Positions 1-10,371 of a DNA stretch of 64,000 nucleotides are shown here, piece after piece (position 1 is the first letter of the stretch; each line of letters opens with the position of its first letter). The stretch is taken from NCBI GenBank assembly GCA_030538115.1, contig JAUNUP010000008.1, forward strand, positions 40,777-104,776, read 5' to 3'. The stretch is from Dermatophilus congolensis. Lineage in GTDB: Bacteria > Actinomycetota > Actinomycetes > Actinomycetales > Dermatophilaceae. The position numbers were made by a program, and so were the translations under genes. The notes under the pieces were generated by a model. That model searched no databases. It was not told the origin of the DNA and saw nothing but the letters and a program-made list of their open reading frames with translations.

Positions 1-489
1 CCTGTCGGCGTCGAGCGGCAGGCTGCCGTCGAGCCACACCCGCTCGCCCGGCCACGAGCGCAGCGTGACGCCGGAATCGATGTGCAAGCTCTCGTGCCAC
101 ACCCCCTCGCGCACGGCGACCGTGCCGCCTTCGCGGGCTCGCGCCACGGCAGCGGCGATGGTGCGCAAGGGCCTGCGGGCGGTTCCGGGTGCCGAGTCGT
201 CGCCGTCGTGCGCCACGACGAGGGCGTCGTCGGGCAGCGGTGTCGCCGAGGTCGGGGGAGACACGGAGTGAGGAGTCCCGGCAGCCCCAGGCGCCCCAGC
301 AGCCCCAGGCGCCCCAGGCACTGCGGGCGACGTGGCCCACGGGGCCGGGAGACGCACGGCACGGTCATCGCGAAGAGGTGGTCCGCCGACGAGCGCCAGC
401 CCCACCATCAGCGCCAGCACAGCCACTGTGACCAGGGCCGCCGTCGCGAACAGTCGCCGTCGCGACCGGCCGGCGAACGGCCGCCTCAT
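1..489 (-). CDS. Secreted right-handed beta-helix (pectate-lyase fold) protein, N-terminal part only
   Basis: Reading down from the ATG at 489, the product starts with an Arg-rich stretch and one hydrophobic segment (about residues 14-35), so it is a signal anchor or uncleaved signal peptide. An Ala/Gly/Pro linker (about 50-85, with GAPGAAG repeats) follows, then the start of a parallel beta-helix domain (DGDDSAPGTARRPLRTI, then ..VAVREGVWHESL..). That pattern, a GT..RPLRTI..A module followed by V..G.Y/W.E, is typical of exported proteins of the pectate-lyase superfold in polysaccharide loci. The gene runs off the left edge, so the catalytic part is not visible. Its start overlaps the stop of the Wzy-like gene (ATGA), so the two are probably translationally coupled. 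Substrate unknown; cleavage or epimerisation of the local polysaccharide is only an inference. Confidence 0.75.
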   Translation of the reverse strand, partial: MRRPFAGRSRRRLFATAALVTVAVLALMVGLALVGGPPLRDDRAVRLPAPWATSPAVPGAPGAAGAPGAAGTPHSVSPPTSATPLPDDALVVAHDGDDSAPGTARRPLRTIAAAVARAREGGTVAVREGVWHESLHIDSGVTLRSWPGERVWLDGSLPLDADR

Positions 490-1877
490 CCTGCCGCCCG
501 CGGCCTCAGCGCCGCGAGAAGCCGGTCGCGGATGCGCTCGCGATTGCGCGGCGGCTCGGTGGTGGTGGCCGGGCCGACGAGGGCGAGAAGGATGAAGGTC
601 AGCATGCGGATCTGCGGAAAGGCGAACGCGTCGAGCACCGCGAAGATCACGGCGAGGGCTGCGAGAGCCCCTGCGATGCCGAGGGCGAGGTGGCTGCGCC
701 GCACCGGTAGCACCGCGGACTTGCGCAGGCAGTGGAAGACGGGCACGGCGATGAGCGCGATGAACGCGAGCAGCGCGGGCACCCCGAGCTCGACGACGAA
801 ACCGAGGTATTGATTGTCGAGGATGGGGCGGCCGAGTGGCTGCTGGGTGCCCATGCCCTCGCCCGTCCAGAAATTGCTGCGCATCACCTGCGCTACGTGC
901 TCGCGGGCCATCTGGCGGCTGAACAGCGAGGAATCACTGCTCGCGTCGAGGGAGAAGAGCCCGAAATAGGCGCCGAAGCGGTCCGGAAACGCGACGGCCG
1001 CGGCTCCCGCCACCGCTGCCGCGCCCGCGGCGACTCGGCCCACGACCGCGAACGGCCAGCGCAACGCCATCACGGCCAATGCGGCGACGAGGGCGACCGT
1101 GGCGCTGCGGGAGAGCGTCGAAACGGCCCCGAGCGCCGTGATCCCGGTGAGCACGGCCCAGAACACCCACGGGTGGTTCTTGGCAGCGAGCCCGCGCGTG
1201 AGCCCGAATCCGATGGGCACGAGAGCCGCTGCCACAGAACCGGCTTCGAGGGGGTGACCGGCCATGCCCTGCGGGCGTACGAAACCGGCGCGCATCGCCT
1301 CCACTTCGGCGAGAGCCCCGGAGTCGACGAGCAGCGGCAGCCGCAGGTCGGTGACGAATTCCGTGCCCACGGCGGAGGTGGCGACGAGCAAGCCGCCGTA
1401 GACGGCGCCGCAGAGCACGAGGATCTTGACGAACATCCACAAATGTCGCTTGATGTGCAGCGCCGACATGATCCCGAGCACGAACACGGCCTCGAGCGTG
1501 AACTGCACGATGCCGATGTCGGCGAACAGGGGTGCCACCCGCACTCCGTCGATCGCCCACGCGAAATACGAGAAGTAGACGACCACCAGCCACACGAGCA
1601 GCAGCTTGGGTACAGGCCCGTCCTTGGGCAGCGGCGGCAGAGTGCCGGAGGCGAACAGCGCGAGCGTCGCCCCTGCCACCATCGCCGCGAGCACCAACCC
1701 GAGGCCCGTGCCGAGGCCCGTATTGGGCACGGCCCAGTTCTGCCGTTGGAGCAGCAGCGCCGGGGGTAGCAGGAGCGCGAACACGTACAGCGAACTCTCC
1801 AGCGCCGGAGGAGCGGCGTGGCGTCCGCGTGCGCGTGGAGGTCTGGGTGGTTGCGTGCGGGGCTCGGTGGGGGTCAT
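486..1877 (-). CDS. Wzy/O-antigen-ligase-like polytopic membrane protein
   Basis: A 463-residue hydrophobic protein with about 10-12 predicted membrane segments after a short Pro/Arg-rich cytoplasmic N terminus (MTPTEPRTQ). A long extracytoplasmic loop (about residues 170-215) contains RPQGMAGHPLEAGS, and a later segment carries STLSRSATVAL. This layout, a big loop followed by a SRSA/T motif in the next helix, is seen in O-antigen polymerases and ligases (Wzy_C superfamily). The ATG at 1877 was chosen because it lies 17 nt after the upstream stop; an open frame continues to 2129 but would overlap the Wzz-like gene. It is likely to polymerise or transfer lipid-linked repeat units, which cannot be told apart from sequence alone. 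It is the middle gene of a minus-strand group with a Wzz-like protein upstream and a beta-helix protein downstream. Confidence 0.75.
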   Translation of the reverse strand: MTPTEPRTQPPRPPRARGRHAAPPALESSLYVFALLLPPALLLQRQNWAVPNTGLGTGLGLVLAAMVAGATLALFASGTLPPLPKDGPVPKLLLVWLVVVYFSYFAWAIDGVRVAPLFADIGIVQFTLEAVFVLGIMSALHIKRHLWMFVKILVLCGAVYGGLLVATSAVGTEFVTDLRLPLLVDSGALAEVEAMRAGFVRPQGMAGHPLEAGSVAAALVPIGFGLTRGLAAKNHPWVFWAVLTGITALGAVSTLSRSATVALVAALAVMALRWPFAVVGRVAAGAAAVAGAAAVAFPDRFGAYFGLFSLDASSDSSLFSRQMAREHVAQVMRSNFWTGEGMGTQQPLGRPILDNQYLGFVVELGVPALLAFIALIAVPVFHCLRKSAVLPVRRSHLALGIAGALAALAVIFAVLDAFAFPQIRMLTFILLALVGPATTTEPPRNRERIRDRLLAALRPRAAG

Positions 1878-1893
1878 GGCGACGGCAGCGCGA

Positions 1894-2499
1894 TCAGCGC
1901 GACGCCGAGCGCCGGGCGCGCCTCGATGCCTGCAGGCGCGAGAGCGTGTCGAAGACGAGCAGCGCGAGGGTGCCGAAGAGCACGCCGAGAATCGCCCCGG
2001 AGCCGGCGGCCCGGATACGTGGTTGCGACGACTCCACCGCCGGATGCGTGGGGTTGACCTGCTCGAGCGTGAGTCCGGTGTTGGTGCCTGCCACCCGATT
2101 GAGGAAATCGCGGTTGACCTTGAGCACACCGTCGACGGCGGCGACCGCCTCCTCGGGCGATTCCGCGGTCACGGTGATCGTGATGAGCGGCAGCATCGTC
2201 GGCGGCGACACGATCGAGTTGTTGGCCGTGACCGTCGTGTCGGCCACCCCGGATCCGACGGTGTTGAGGTTCGACACCGTCATGGCCGCGAGCATGCCGC
2301 TCTCGTAACTCCCGACGGCGTATCGCGGCTGTTCACCGGCCTGCGGTGCCGCCATGCGGAGCACGTGTGAGACCGAGATCGAGTAGGTCGATCGGGTCGA
2401 GGCCCACCCGATCACGCCCAGCGCCAGCGACAACGCGGCGACGAGCGCGATCAGCCAGGGGCGCTCCCGCAGTCGGGCGAGCGCCTGCCATAAGTCCAT
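1894..2499 (-). CDS. Small Wzz-like chain-length determinant protein
   Basis: 201 residues with one membrane segment at each end (about 15-33 and 165-187) and an extracytoplasmic domain between them, the topology of polysaccharide copolymerases (Wzz). The middle region contains ITVTAESPEEAVAAVDGV, matching the usual I.V.....P..A..IAN pattern of Wzz domains. There is no kinase domain, and the protein is shorter than most Wzz proteins. The ATG at 2499 is preceded by GGGGGA at a 5-nt distance. Codon 3 is TTA (2491-2493), very rare in this sequence. Its position just upstream of a Wzy-like gene supports a role in setting chain length for the rhamnose-containing polymer. Confidence 0.7.
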   Translation of the reverse strand: MDLWQALARLRERPWLIALVAALSLALGVIGWASTRSTYSISVSHVLRMAAPQAGEQPRYAVGSYESGMLAAMTVSNLNTVGSGVADTTVTANNSIVSPPTMLPLITITVTAESPEEAVAAVDGVLKVNRDFLNRVAGTNTGLTLEQVNPTHPAVESSQPRIRAAGSGAILGVLFGTLALLVFDTLSRLQASRRARRSASR

Positions 2500-2586
2500 T
2501 CATGTCCCCCGTGGTGTGTCGTGGCTCCCGGAGCCACCTTGTCGCGTAGGGCGTTTCGTCAGCGCCCCACCGTATCGGCAATGGCC

Positions 2587-3975
2587 TCAGGCGTCTTCGC
2601 GTGGACCTGCCACAGCCTCGTCCCTCGTGCGCGTCGCGTCGATCCTGGAGCCGAGTGCCGTCTCGACGTCGCTTTCGGGTTGCAGGTGCAAGGCAGGCGT
2701 GTGCCCGTCGCGCCACGGAGACCGACGCGCACGTCGTCCGGTGTGCAGGCCCCGCTGCGAATCGCCCGCGGCCAGCGACGCGAACAGCTCTTCGTAGCGT
2801 TCGGCCACCGCGTCCCAGTCGTACTTCTCCTGCGCGCGGGCGGCGAGCAGGCTGCCACGGTGGGTCGTCGTCGCGACGTCCGACTCGGCCTCGTCGATGG
2901 CCTCGGCGATCTCACCGGGCGAGCTCGCATACCTGGCGTGCGGGCCCGCGACCTCGCGGTTGAACACGATGTCGTACGCGATGGTGGCCGTGCCCGCTCC
3001 CATGGCGCGCAGCAGCGACGGGTTGGTGCCACCGACGGAGTGGCCGTGCAGGTAGGTGAGCGCGCCGGCGTAGAGCTGATCGAGCAGATCCTGGTCCCAC
3101 ACGCCTCCGACGAGGTGCACTGTGTCGTTGCCCGCCGCGAGATCGCTGATCCGCTGCGAGTGCTCGGTGGGGTAGGGCACCGAGCCGACGACCACGAGGG
3201 GCAGCTTCGCGTTGCTGCGCAGGTAGCCCTCGATCATGAGGTCGACGTGGTTCTCGGGTTCGAAGCGGGCGACGACGACGTGGAATCCGTCGGGAGTCAG
3301 GCCCAGTTCGTGCAGCTTGTCGGTGCCGATGCCGCTGCCGTCGGGGGCCCCGTACGCGATTCCTGCTGTGCGGGCACCGAATTCGTCGAGATAGTACTGC
3401 TCGATGCCGCGCGCGTCCGCGATCAACGCATCCGACCAGCGGACGGAGAGCGATTCGGCCACCCGGTAGTAGGTGCGCCCGACCGGACCCCACTTGGTGC
3501 GCCTCCACTCCAGGCCGTCGACGTGTACCGCGAACGGCATACCGCGCATGCGCAGCAGTGGCAGGGCCAGGGCGTTCGCGGCGTTGCACACGAGCACGGC
3601 GTCGTACTTGGGCACCGTGAACGCGTGCGCGGCGGAGAGGAACGTGTGCGAGAGGGTCTCGAGGGCCCGCTTGCGTGCGGCGGGCAGATGCACGAGACGC
3701 ATGCCTTCGTACATGTCAGGGTCACGGCGCTTGCCGCTGTTGCCGTTGCGGCAGTAGACCGTGACGTCGTGCCCCTTGGCCACGAGGCGACGACCGATTT
3801 CGTCGACGGCCGTCTCGAAGCCGCCGTAACGGGCCGGCGCTCCGCGGGTGCCGAGCATCGCGATGCGCAGGGGCCGCGGCCAGGGCGCACCCGACTCTGT
3901 TGCTGTTGTGTCGGCTGCCGTGGCTGTGTCTGCGGCGGATATGTCGTCTGGGTGGAGGGGGTGAGGCTGGTTCAT
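2587..3975 (-). CDS. Glycosyltransferase family 4, DUF1972 (rhamnosyltransferase-like)
   Basis: 462 residues. After a Thr/Ala-rich N-terminal extension, the GT-B fold begins at about residue 36 with RIAMLGTRGAPARYGGFET, the signature of the DUF1972 glycosyltransferases that often act as rhamnosyltransferases in capsule loci. The C-terminal nucleotide-sugar half holds VVVARFEPENHVDLMI, HLVGGVWD and HSVGGTNPSLLRAMGAG, where GGTNPSLLRAM replaces the common E-x7-E motif. The ATG is preceded by AAGGACCTC. The last 50 residues are Arg-rich and poorly structured. It sits between the Wzz-like gene and rmlCD, so transfer of rhamnose from dTDP-rhamnose onto the lipid-linked unit is a reasonable inference. 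Acceptor and linkage are unknown. Confidence 0.85.
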   Translation of the reverse strand: MNQPHPLHPDDISAADTATAADTTATESGAPWPRPLRIAMLGTRGAPARYGGFETAVDEIGRRLVAKGHDVTVYCRNGNSGKRRDPDMYEGMRLVHLPAARKRALETLSHTFLSAAHAFTVPKYDAVLVCNAANALALPLLRMRGMPFAVHVDGLEWRRTKWGPVGRTYYRVAESLSVRWSDALIADARGIEQYYLDEFGARTAGIAYGAPDGSGIGTDKLHELGLTPDGFHVVVARFEPENHVDLMIEGYLRSNAKLPLVVVGSVPYPTEHSQRISDLAAGNDTVHLVGGVWDQDLLDQLYAGALTYLHGHSVGGTNPSLLRAMGAGTATIAYDIVFNREVAGPHARYASSPGEIAEAIDEAESDVATTTHRGSLLAARAQEKYDWDAVAERYEELFASLAAGDSQRGLHTGRRARRSPWRDGHTPALHLQPESDVETALGSRIDATRTRDEAVAGPREDA

Positions 3976-4022
3976 GAGGTCCTTCGGTCAGCCGCAGGAG
4001 CGGGCGGGTTACCGGGCAGGGT

Positions 4023-5453
4023 TCAGTCGCGGTCTCGGTCGGGGGTGCGGTTCAGGTGCCGGTCGAGGTACTGCTCGAGGCGGGTACGCGCGGCTGCTGG
4101 GGTGAACCCGGCGGCGGTGAGCTTGTCGAGGGTGAGCGTGCTGTGTTGCGGTCGCGGCGCCATCGCCTTGCCCGCTGCGTACTCCGCGGCGCTCACTCGT
4201 GTTACGGAGTCACGGGTGCGTCCACAGAGTTCGAACACGTCTTCGGCGATGTCGGCCCAGGTCTGCGTCGGGCCGGTGTTGGTGAGGTTGTAGACACCAG
4301 GCGCGGCGCTCGAGGCGAGCAGATGCACGATGCCGGCGGCGAGGTCGTCGGTGAAGGTGAGGCGGCCGTGCTGGTCGTCGACGACGCTGGGCGAGATGCC
4401 CCGGCCGGCGAGCGAGGCCATCGTGGCGACGAAGTTTCCGCCGTCTCCCACGACCCAGCTCGTGCGCACGACGTAACCGCGCTCGTAGGCGCTGACGAGC
4501 GCGTCGCCCGCGGCCTTCGTCTGGCCGTAGACGCCGAGAGGTGTGAACGGCTCCGATTCGTCGTGTCGTTCGCGGGTGCCGTCGAAGACGTAATCGCTCG
4601 AGACGTGCACGAGGGGTAGCCGGTGTCTGCGCGCCACCTGCACGAGATGGGCCACCCCGGCCACGTTGGTCGCCCACGCCTCGGCTCGGCCTTCGGGCGT
4701 CTCTGCTGCGTCGACGGCCGTGTAGGCCGCCGCATTGACGATCGCGCCCACTCCGCTCAGGTCGATGGCATCGAGCGAGGCCGGGTCGGCGAGATCGGCC
4801 TGAGCCCGTGTGAGTCCCAAGGCCTGCGGCATCGCGTCGAGCAGCGCCCGCCCGAGCTGCCCGCCCGCTCCGAGCACGAGCGTGCGGGGGGCGGGAAAGC
4901 GATTGGCCGACGCGAGCGGCGGGTGGCCTCGGTCGGCCTGCGAGAGCACTGCTTTCTCCAGCGGAATGGGCCACTCGATCCCCAGCTCCGGGTCGCCGAG
5001 CTGCACGAACGTGTACCGCGCTGTCGCCTCCCGGCTCCAGTGATCGTTGACGAGGTAGGTGTAGGCGGCCGGTTCGAGGCACTGGAACGCGTTGCCGACA
5101 CCGCGGGGCACGTACACGGCCCGGCCGGGGTCGATCTCGGCCGTGACGACCCGGCCGAACGTGTCGCCGTCACGCAGGTCGACCCACGCGCCGAAGACAC
5201 GGCCGGTGGCCACGGAGACGTACTTGTCCCACGGCTCCGCGTGCACGCCACGCGTCACGCCGGGCTCGGCGTTGAACGAGATGTTCTGCTGCACCGGCCC
5301 GAAATCGGGCAACCCCAGTGCGGTCATGCGCTCGCGTTGCCAGTTCTCTTTGAACCAGCCGCGCTCGTCGCCGTGCACGGGCAGGTCGATGACGAGTAGG
5401 CCGGGGATGTCGGTGGTGTGGACGTTCAGCGGGCGCGGGTGCGCGTCGTTCAC
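4023..5453 (-). CDS. Bifunctional dTDP-4-dehydrorhamnose 3,5-epimerase / dTDP-4-dehydrorhamnose reductase (RmlC-RmlD fusion)
   Basis: One 476-residue chain carries the last two steps of dTDP-L-rhamnose synthesis. Residues 1-180 are an RmlC cupin: DERGWFKENWQRE, TRGVHAEPWDKYVSV with His71 in the position of the catalytic His, VPRGVGNAFQ and the Tyr-containing YTYLVNDHW. Residues 190-470 are an RmlD short-chain dehydrogenase: LGAGGQLG nucleotide-binding loop, VHVSSDYVFDGT, and YGQTKAAGD with the YxxxK pair at 309/313. The usual RmlC motif RGLHYQ is RGVHAE here, which may mark a fusion-specific subfamily. The GTG start at 5453 has GAGGACTCCAC upstream. The gene lies 142 nt downstream of rmlB on the same strand. 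RmlC-RmlD fusions are known in actinobacteria. Confidence 0.92.
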   Translation of the reverse strand: MNDAHPRPLNVHTTDIPGLLVIDLPVHGDERGWFKENWQRERMTALGLPDFGPVQQNISFNAEPGVTRGVHAEPWDKYVSVATGRVFGAWVDLRDGDTFGRVVTAEIDPGRAVYVPRGVGNAFQCLEPAAYTYLVNDHWSREATARYTFVQLGDPELGIEWPIPLEKAVLSQADRGHPPLASANRFPAPRTLVLGAGGQLGRALLDAMPQALGLTRAQADLADPASLDAIDLSGVGAIVNAAAYTAVDAAETPEGRAEAWATNVAGVAHLVQVARRHRLPLVHVSSDYVFDGTRERHDESEPFTPLGVYGQTKAAGDALVSAYERGYVVRTSWVVGDGGNFVATMASLAGRGISPSVVDDQHGRLTFTDDLAAGIVHLLASSAAPGVYNLTNTGPTQTWADIAEDVFELCGRTRDSVTRVSAAEYAAGKAMAPRPQHSTLTLDKLTAAGFTPAAARTRLEQYLDRHLNRTPDRDRD

Positions 5454-5595
5454 GTGGAGTCCTCTTCAAGTGGAGCGCGGGTGGGGCGGGTGCGTGCTGT
5501 GTGGCTCGGCCGGGGCGTCCGTCGCCCCGGTTCCGGCACCGCACCTGAACCGCATCTGGTGCGGGCACGGGAGCTGGGACAGGGGCTTGGTTCGG

Positions 5596-7620
<2,025 letters not shown>

Positions 7621-7626
7621 GGGCGC

Positions 7627-8763
7627 GTGGCCTCGTCGACTCCGGCGCCCCCTGCCGTCCCCCCGATCGACCCGCCAGTCGGCGACAGCCGCTCGGTGCA
7701 GCGCCGCCGACGGGCCGAGCATCATCGCGACATCGGCGCGACCCTGGATCCGCGGTGCAACGGTCTGAACCTGTTGCGCCTCATCATGGCCTCGGGTGTG
7801 ATCTGGTACCACACGTTTCGGCTGACCGGCCGGCCCATCGCGCCGCCTGCGCTCGACCAGGCGCTCACCAACGTGTGGGTCGACGGCTTCTTCGTGCTGT
7901 CGGGGTACCTCATCGTCGGCAGTTGGATGCGACGGCCGCGGCTGGCCACGTACACGCGTCACCGGCTGCTGCGGCTCTACCCGGCGTTCTTCGTGTGCCT
8001 GTTCGTCACGGCGTTCGTGGCCGCTCCGCTCGGGGCCGTCATGCAGAACGAGCAGGTCACGTTCGGTGAGCAGATCTCGTACGTGGGGCAGAACCTCGGC
8101 ATGTTCATGCGCACGTTCGCGGTGGGCGACACCCTCGCCTCCGTGCCGTACCCCGGCGTGTGGAACGGGTCGCTGTGGACCCTGTTCTGGGAGCTGCTCT
8201 GTTACATCGCGGTCGTCGTGCTCGGTGTGGCCGGCGTGCTGCGCAGCCGCTTCGGCATCCCGGTCGCCTTCGGGGTCGCGTGGGTGTTCGCGCTGGTCGC
8301 CCACCTGACTCCGGTGGCGGACATACACGTTCCGCTCGTGCTGTATCGGTACGGTTCGCTGCCGCTGGGCGATGCGGCCCGGTTCGGTCTGGTGTTCGCC
8401 GCGGGGGCCCTCGTATGGCACCTGCGCGAGGTACTCGTGGCGGGCTGGGGGAGAGTGGCGGCCTCGTTCGCGGTGGTCGCGGCTTCGATGTGGCTGCCCG
8501 ACTATCGCCTGCTGGCTGCACCGTTTCTCGCCTACGGCCTGGTCGCGCTGGGCGCCCTCATCAAGATCCCGTGGCTCCACCTGCGCAACGACATCTCGTA
8601 CGGCATGTACATCTACGCCTTCCCGATACAACAGTTGCTGGTCGCGGCGGGTCTCGCCGCGCTGGGGGTGTGGCAGTTCGCCCTCCTGGCCACCGTGCTG
8701 ACCGTGCTGCCCGCGACCCTGTCGTGGTTCTGCGTCGAGAAGCCCGCGATGCGGTTCAAGTGA
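7627..8763 (+). CDS. Acyltransferase family 3 (OafA/YrhL-like) membrane protein
   Basis: 378 residues with about 10 membrane segments. The first contains LNLLRLIMASGVIWYHTFRL, where the Arg and His match the conserved catalytic-region residues of acyltransferase-3 proteins, followed by WVDGFFVLSGYLI and R-rich YTRHRLLRLYPAFF, all diagnostic of the family. These proteins move acetyl or other acyl groups onto exported sugars. The start is taken as GTG 7627, six nt after rmlA, which gives an Arg/Pro-rich cytoplasmic N terminus of about 45 residues. Acylation of the rhamnose-containing polymer is an inference from position. Confidence 0.85.
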   Translation: MASSTPAPPAVPPIDPPVGDSRSVQRRRRAEHHRDIGATLDPRCNGLNLLRLIMASGVIWYHTFRLTGRPIAPPALDQALTNVWVDGFFVLSGYLIVGSWMRRPRLATYTRHRLLRLYPAFFVCLFVTAFVAAPLGAVMQNEQVTFGEQISYVGQNLGMFMRTFAVGDTLASVPYPGVWNGSLWTLFWELLCYIAVVVLGVAGVLRSRFGIPVAFGVAWVFALVAHLTPVADIHVPLVLYRYGSLPLGDAARFGLVFAAGALVWHLREVLVAGWGRVAASFAVVAASMWLPDYRLLAAPFLAYGLVALGALIKIPWLHLRNDISYGMYIYAFPIQQLLVAAGLAALGVWQFALLATVLTVLPATLSWFCVEKPAMRFK

Positions 8764-8943
8764 CGCGCTCGAGCCGAAACACGGGTTCTCGGCGCAGGAG
8801 TGGCCTGTTCTGCCGCTCCCGACAGGGCATGATGGATGCGGACACGACGGTCCGGGCACGGCTGCACGTATTTCTTTGACGAATGCGATGGGCCGCGGCG
8901 TCGCCGATCGACGACCACTGGAACGACCAGAAGAGGTTTGCTT

Positions 8944-9486
8944 GTGAACGTGTTGGGCAGGGGCGGTCGTAACCGCACGATCGCGGTGGCCGCGATCGCG
9001 CTGAGTGCCTTCGGGTTGGCCGGCTGTGGTGCCGGCACCGGCCCGGGTGTCGCAGCGGTTTCGCAGGGCGTGGTCGTCACCGAGAAGCAGGTCGACGACG
9101 TGATGGCCGACTTCGAGCGCGCAGGTGCCGCAGGGCAGATCCAGCGCGGCGCGGTCGTGGCGATGCTCGCGATGCGGCCCGTGATCCTCGAGGTCGGCAA
9201 GAGCTCCGGCGCTGTGATCGGTGAAGACGCGATCCGTGCCAGCCTGGCCCAGCAGCTCCCGGGCGCCTCCGAGGCCACGGTGCAGTTTCAGCAGACCCAG
9301 GCCACCGGCGGTGCGATGAACGAGGCGGCGCTCGGCGAATTCGAGAAGGCGATGCAGAGCGCCGACATCAACATCAGCCCGCGCTACGGCACGTACGACC
9401 CGCAGAAGGGCTTCGCCCCGAGCGCGCCGAACTGGCTCAGCACCGCCCCTGGCGGCGCAGAGGGCCTGCCGCCCGGTCACCCTTGA
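8944..9486 (+). CDS. SurA-like lipoprotein upstream of mazG
   Basis: 180 residues starting at GTG 8944, with AGAAGAGG upstream. The N terminus is a lipoprotein signal: basic residues, a hydrophobic stretch (IAVAAIALSAFG) and a lipobox-like LAGC at about residue 25-28. The mature part begins with a phrase typical of SurA N-terminal domains (VSQGVVVTEKQVDDVMADF). No parvulin (PPIase) domain follows, so it may be a chaperone-like remnant rather than an isomerase. The stop overlaps the mazG start (TTGA), suggesting coupling. A SurA-like lipoprotein next to mazG is a recurring actinobacterial pair; its role is not established from sequence. Confidence 0.75.
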   Translation: MNVLGRGGRNRTIAVAAIALSAFGLAGCGAGTGPGVAAVSQGVVVTEKQVDDVMADFERAGAAGQIQRGAVVAMLAMRPVILEVGKSSGAVIGEDAIRASLAQQLPGASEATVQFQQTQATGGAMNEAALGEFEKAMQSADINISPRYGTYDPQKGFAPSAPNWLSTAPGGAEGLPPGHP

Positions 9487-10190
9487 TCGGTGACAGCGGG
9501 CGGGCGCCCGTAGACCTCGATTCGCGCAGCGGCGTCGAGGCGCTCGTCGCCGTCGTCGACCGGCTCCGGTCTCCGGGCGGGTGTCCCTGGGACGCCGACC
9601 AGACGCACGAGAGCCTGGCCCGCTTCGCCATCGAGGAGGCGTACGAACTCGCCGATGCGATTGCCGGAGGCGAGCGGGGCGCCCTCGTGGACGAGCTGGG
9701 TGACGTGCTCTTTCAGGTCGCGTTCCACGCGCGCCTGGGGCAGGAGCACGCCGAGCCGTTCGACATCGACGACGTGGCCGACGGCATCGTCGCCAAGCTG
9801 CGCCGTCGCCATCCGCACGTGTTCGCTGACGTCGACGCCACGACCAAGGCGGCGATCGAGGCGAACTGGGACGCGATCAAGGCGGCCGAGCATCCCGAGC
9901 GTACGAGCCCGCTCGACGGCATCCCCGCATCGTTTCCGCCACTGGAGCGGGCCGCGAAGATCGCCAGCCGCTACCACCGCGCCGGGCGTCTCGACGAGGT
10001 GCGGGCGGCGCTAGACGCGGTGCGGACGGGCAATGCCTCGTCTGCCGCTGAGACCGCTGAGACCGACATCGGAGACCGCCTGCTCTCGGTGGTGACCGAG
10101 GCCGTAGAGGATGGCGTCGATCCTGGCACAGCCCTGGTCGAAGCCGTGTCGCGCTTGGAGTCGACGCTCCGACGTACCGGGATGGCCTGA
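9483..10190 (+). CDS. mazG: MazG family nucleoside triphosphate pyrophosphohydrolase
   Basis: 235 residues. The MazG core begins at about residue 20: LRSPGGCPWDADQTHESL, then EEAYELADAI and DELGDVLFQVAFHARLGQE, which supply the Glu/Asp metal ligands (ExxE, ExxD). MazG enzymes hydrolyse NTPs, including damaged nucleotides, to NMP and pyrophosphate. A second weaker helical region follows (FPPLERAAKIASRYHRAG), as in two-domain MazG proteins. The proposed start is TTG 9483, overlapping the upstream stop as TTGA; this start could be wrong by a few codons. In Mycobacterium tuberculosis mazG lies close to eno, but here about 18.8 kb of polysaccharide genes intervene. Confidence 0.9.
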   Translation: MIGDSGRAPVDLDSRSGVEALVAVVDRLRSPGGCPWDADQTHESLARFAIEEAYELADAIAGGERGALVDELGDVLFQVAFHARLGQEHAEPFDIDDVADGIVAKLRRRHPHVFADVDATTKAAIEANWDAIKAAEHPERTSPLDGIPASFPPLERAAKIASRYHRAGRLDEVRAALDAVRTGNASSAAETAETDIGDRLLSVVTEAVEDGVDPGTALVEAVSRLESTLRRTGMA

Positions 10191-10371
10191 TCCGGCTCGG
10201 CCGAAACTGCACCCGACGCACAGGCGGCTCTGCCGTAGGTCGCTGCCGAGAGCCGTCCGCGCCGCCCCCCTCGGCCACGGGGCGCCCTGTGGACGGAGCC
10301 ACTGGTACGTTCGAGAGACCAGCACGCAGTGAAACGGCGCTGCATGGCAGGGGGACGGCAGGGGATCGCGC

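Noticed and set aside
486..2129. 547-residue version of the Wzy-like protein beginning at 2129
   Set aside because: The first 84 codons overlap the Wzz-like gene in another frame and read as Ser/Arg-rich noise; ATG 1877 gives a normal start.
2521..4293. Long plus-strand frame opposite the DUF1972 glycosyltransferase
   Set aside because: Arg/Val/Gly-rich, no motif; it is the antisense shadow of a clear GT4 gene, common in high-GC DNA.
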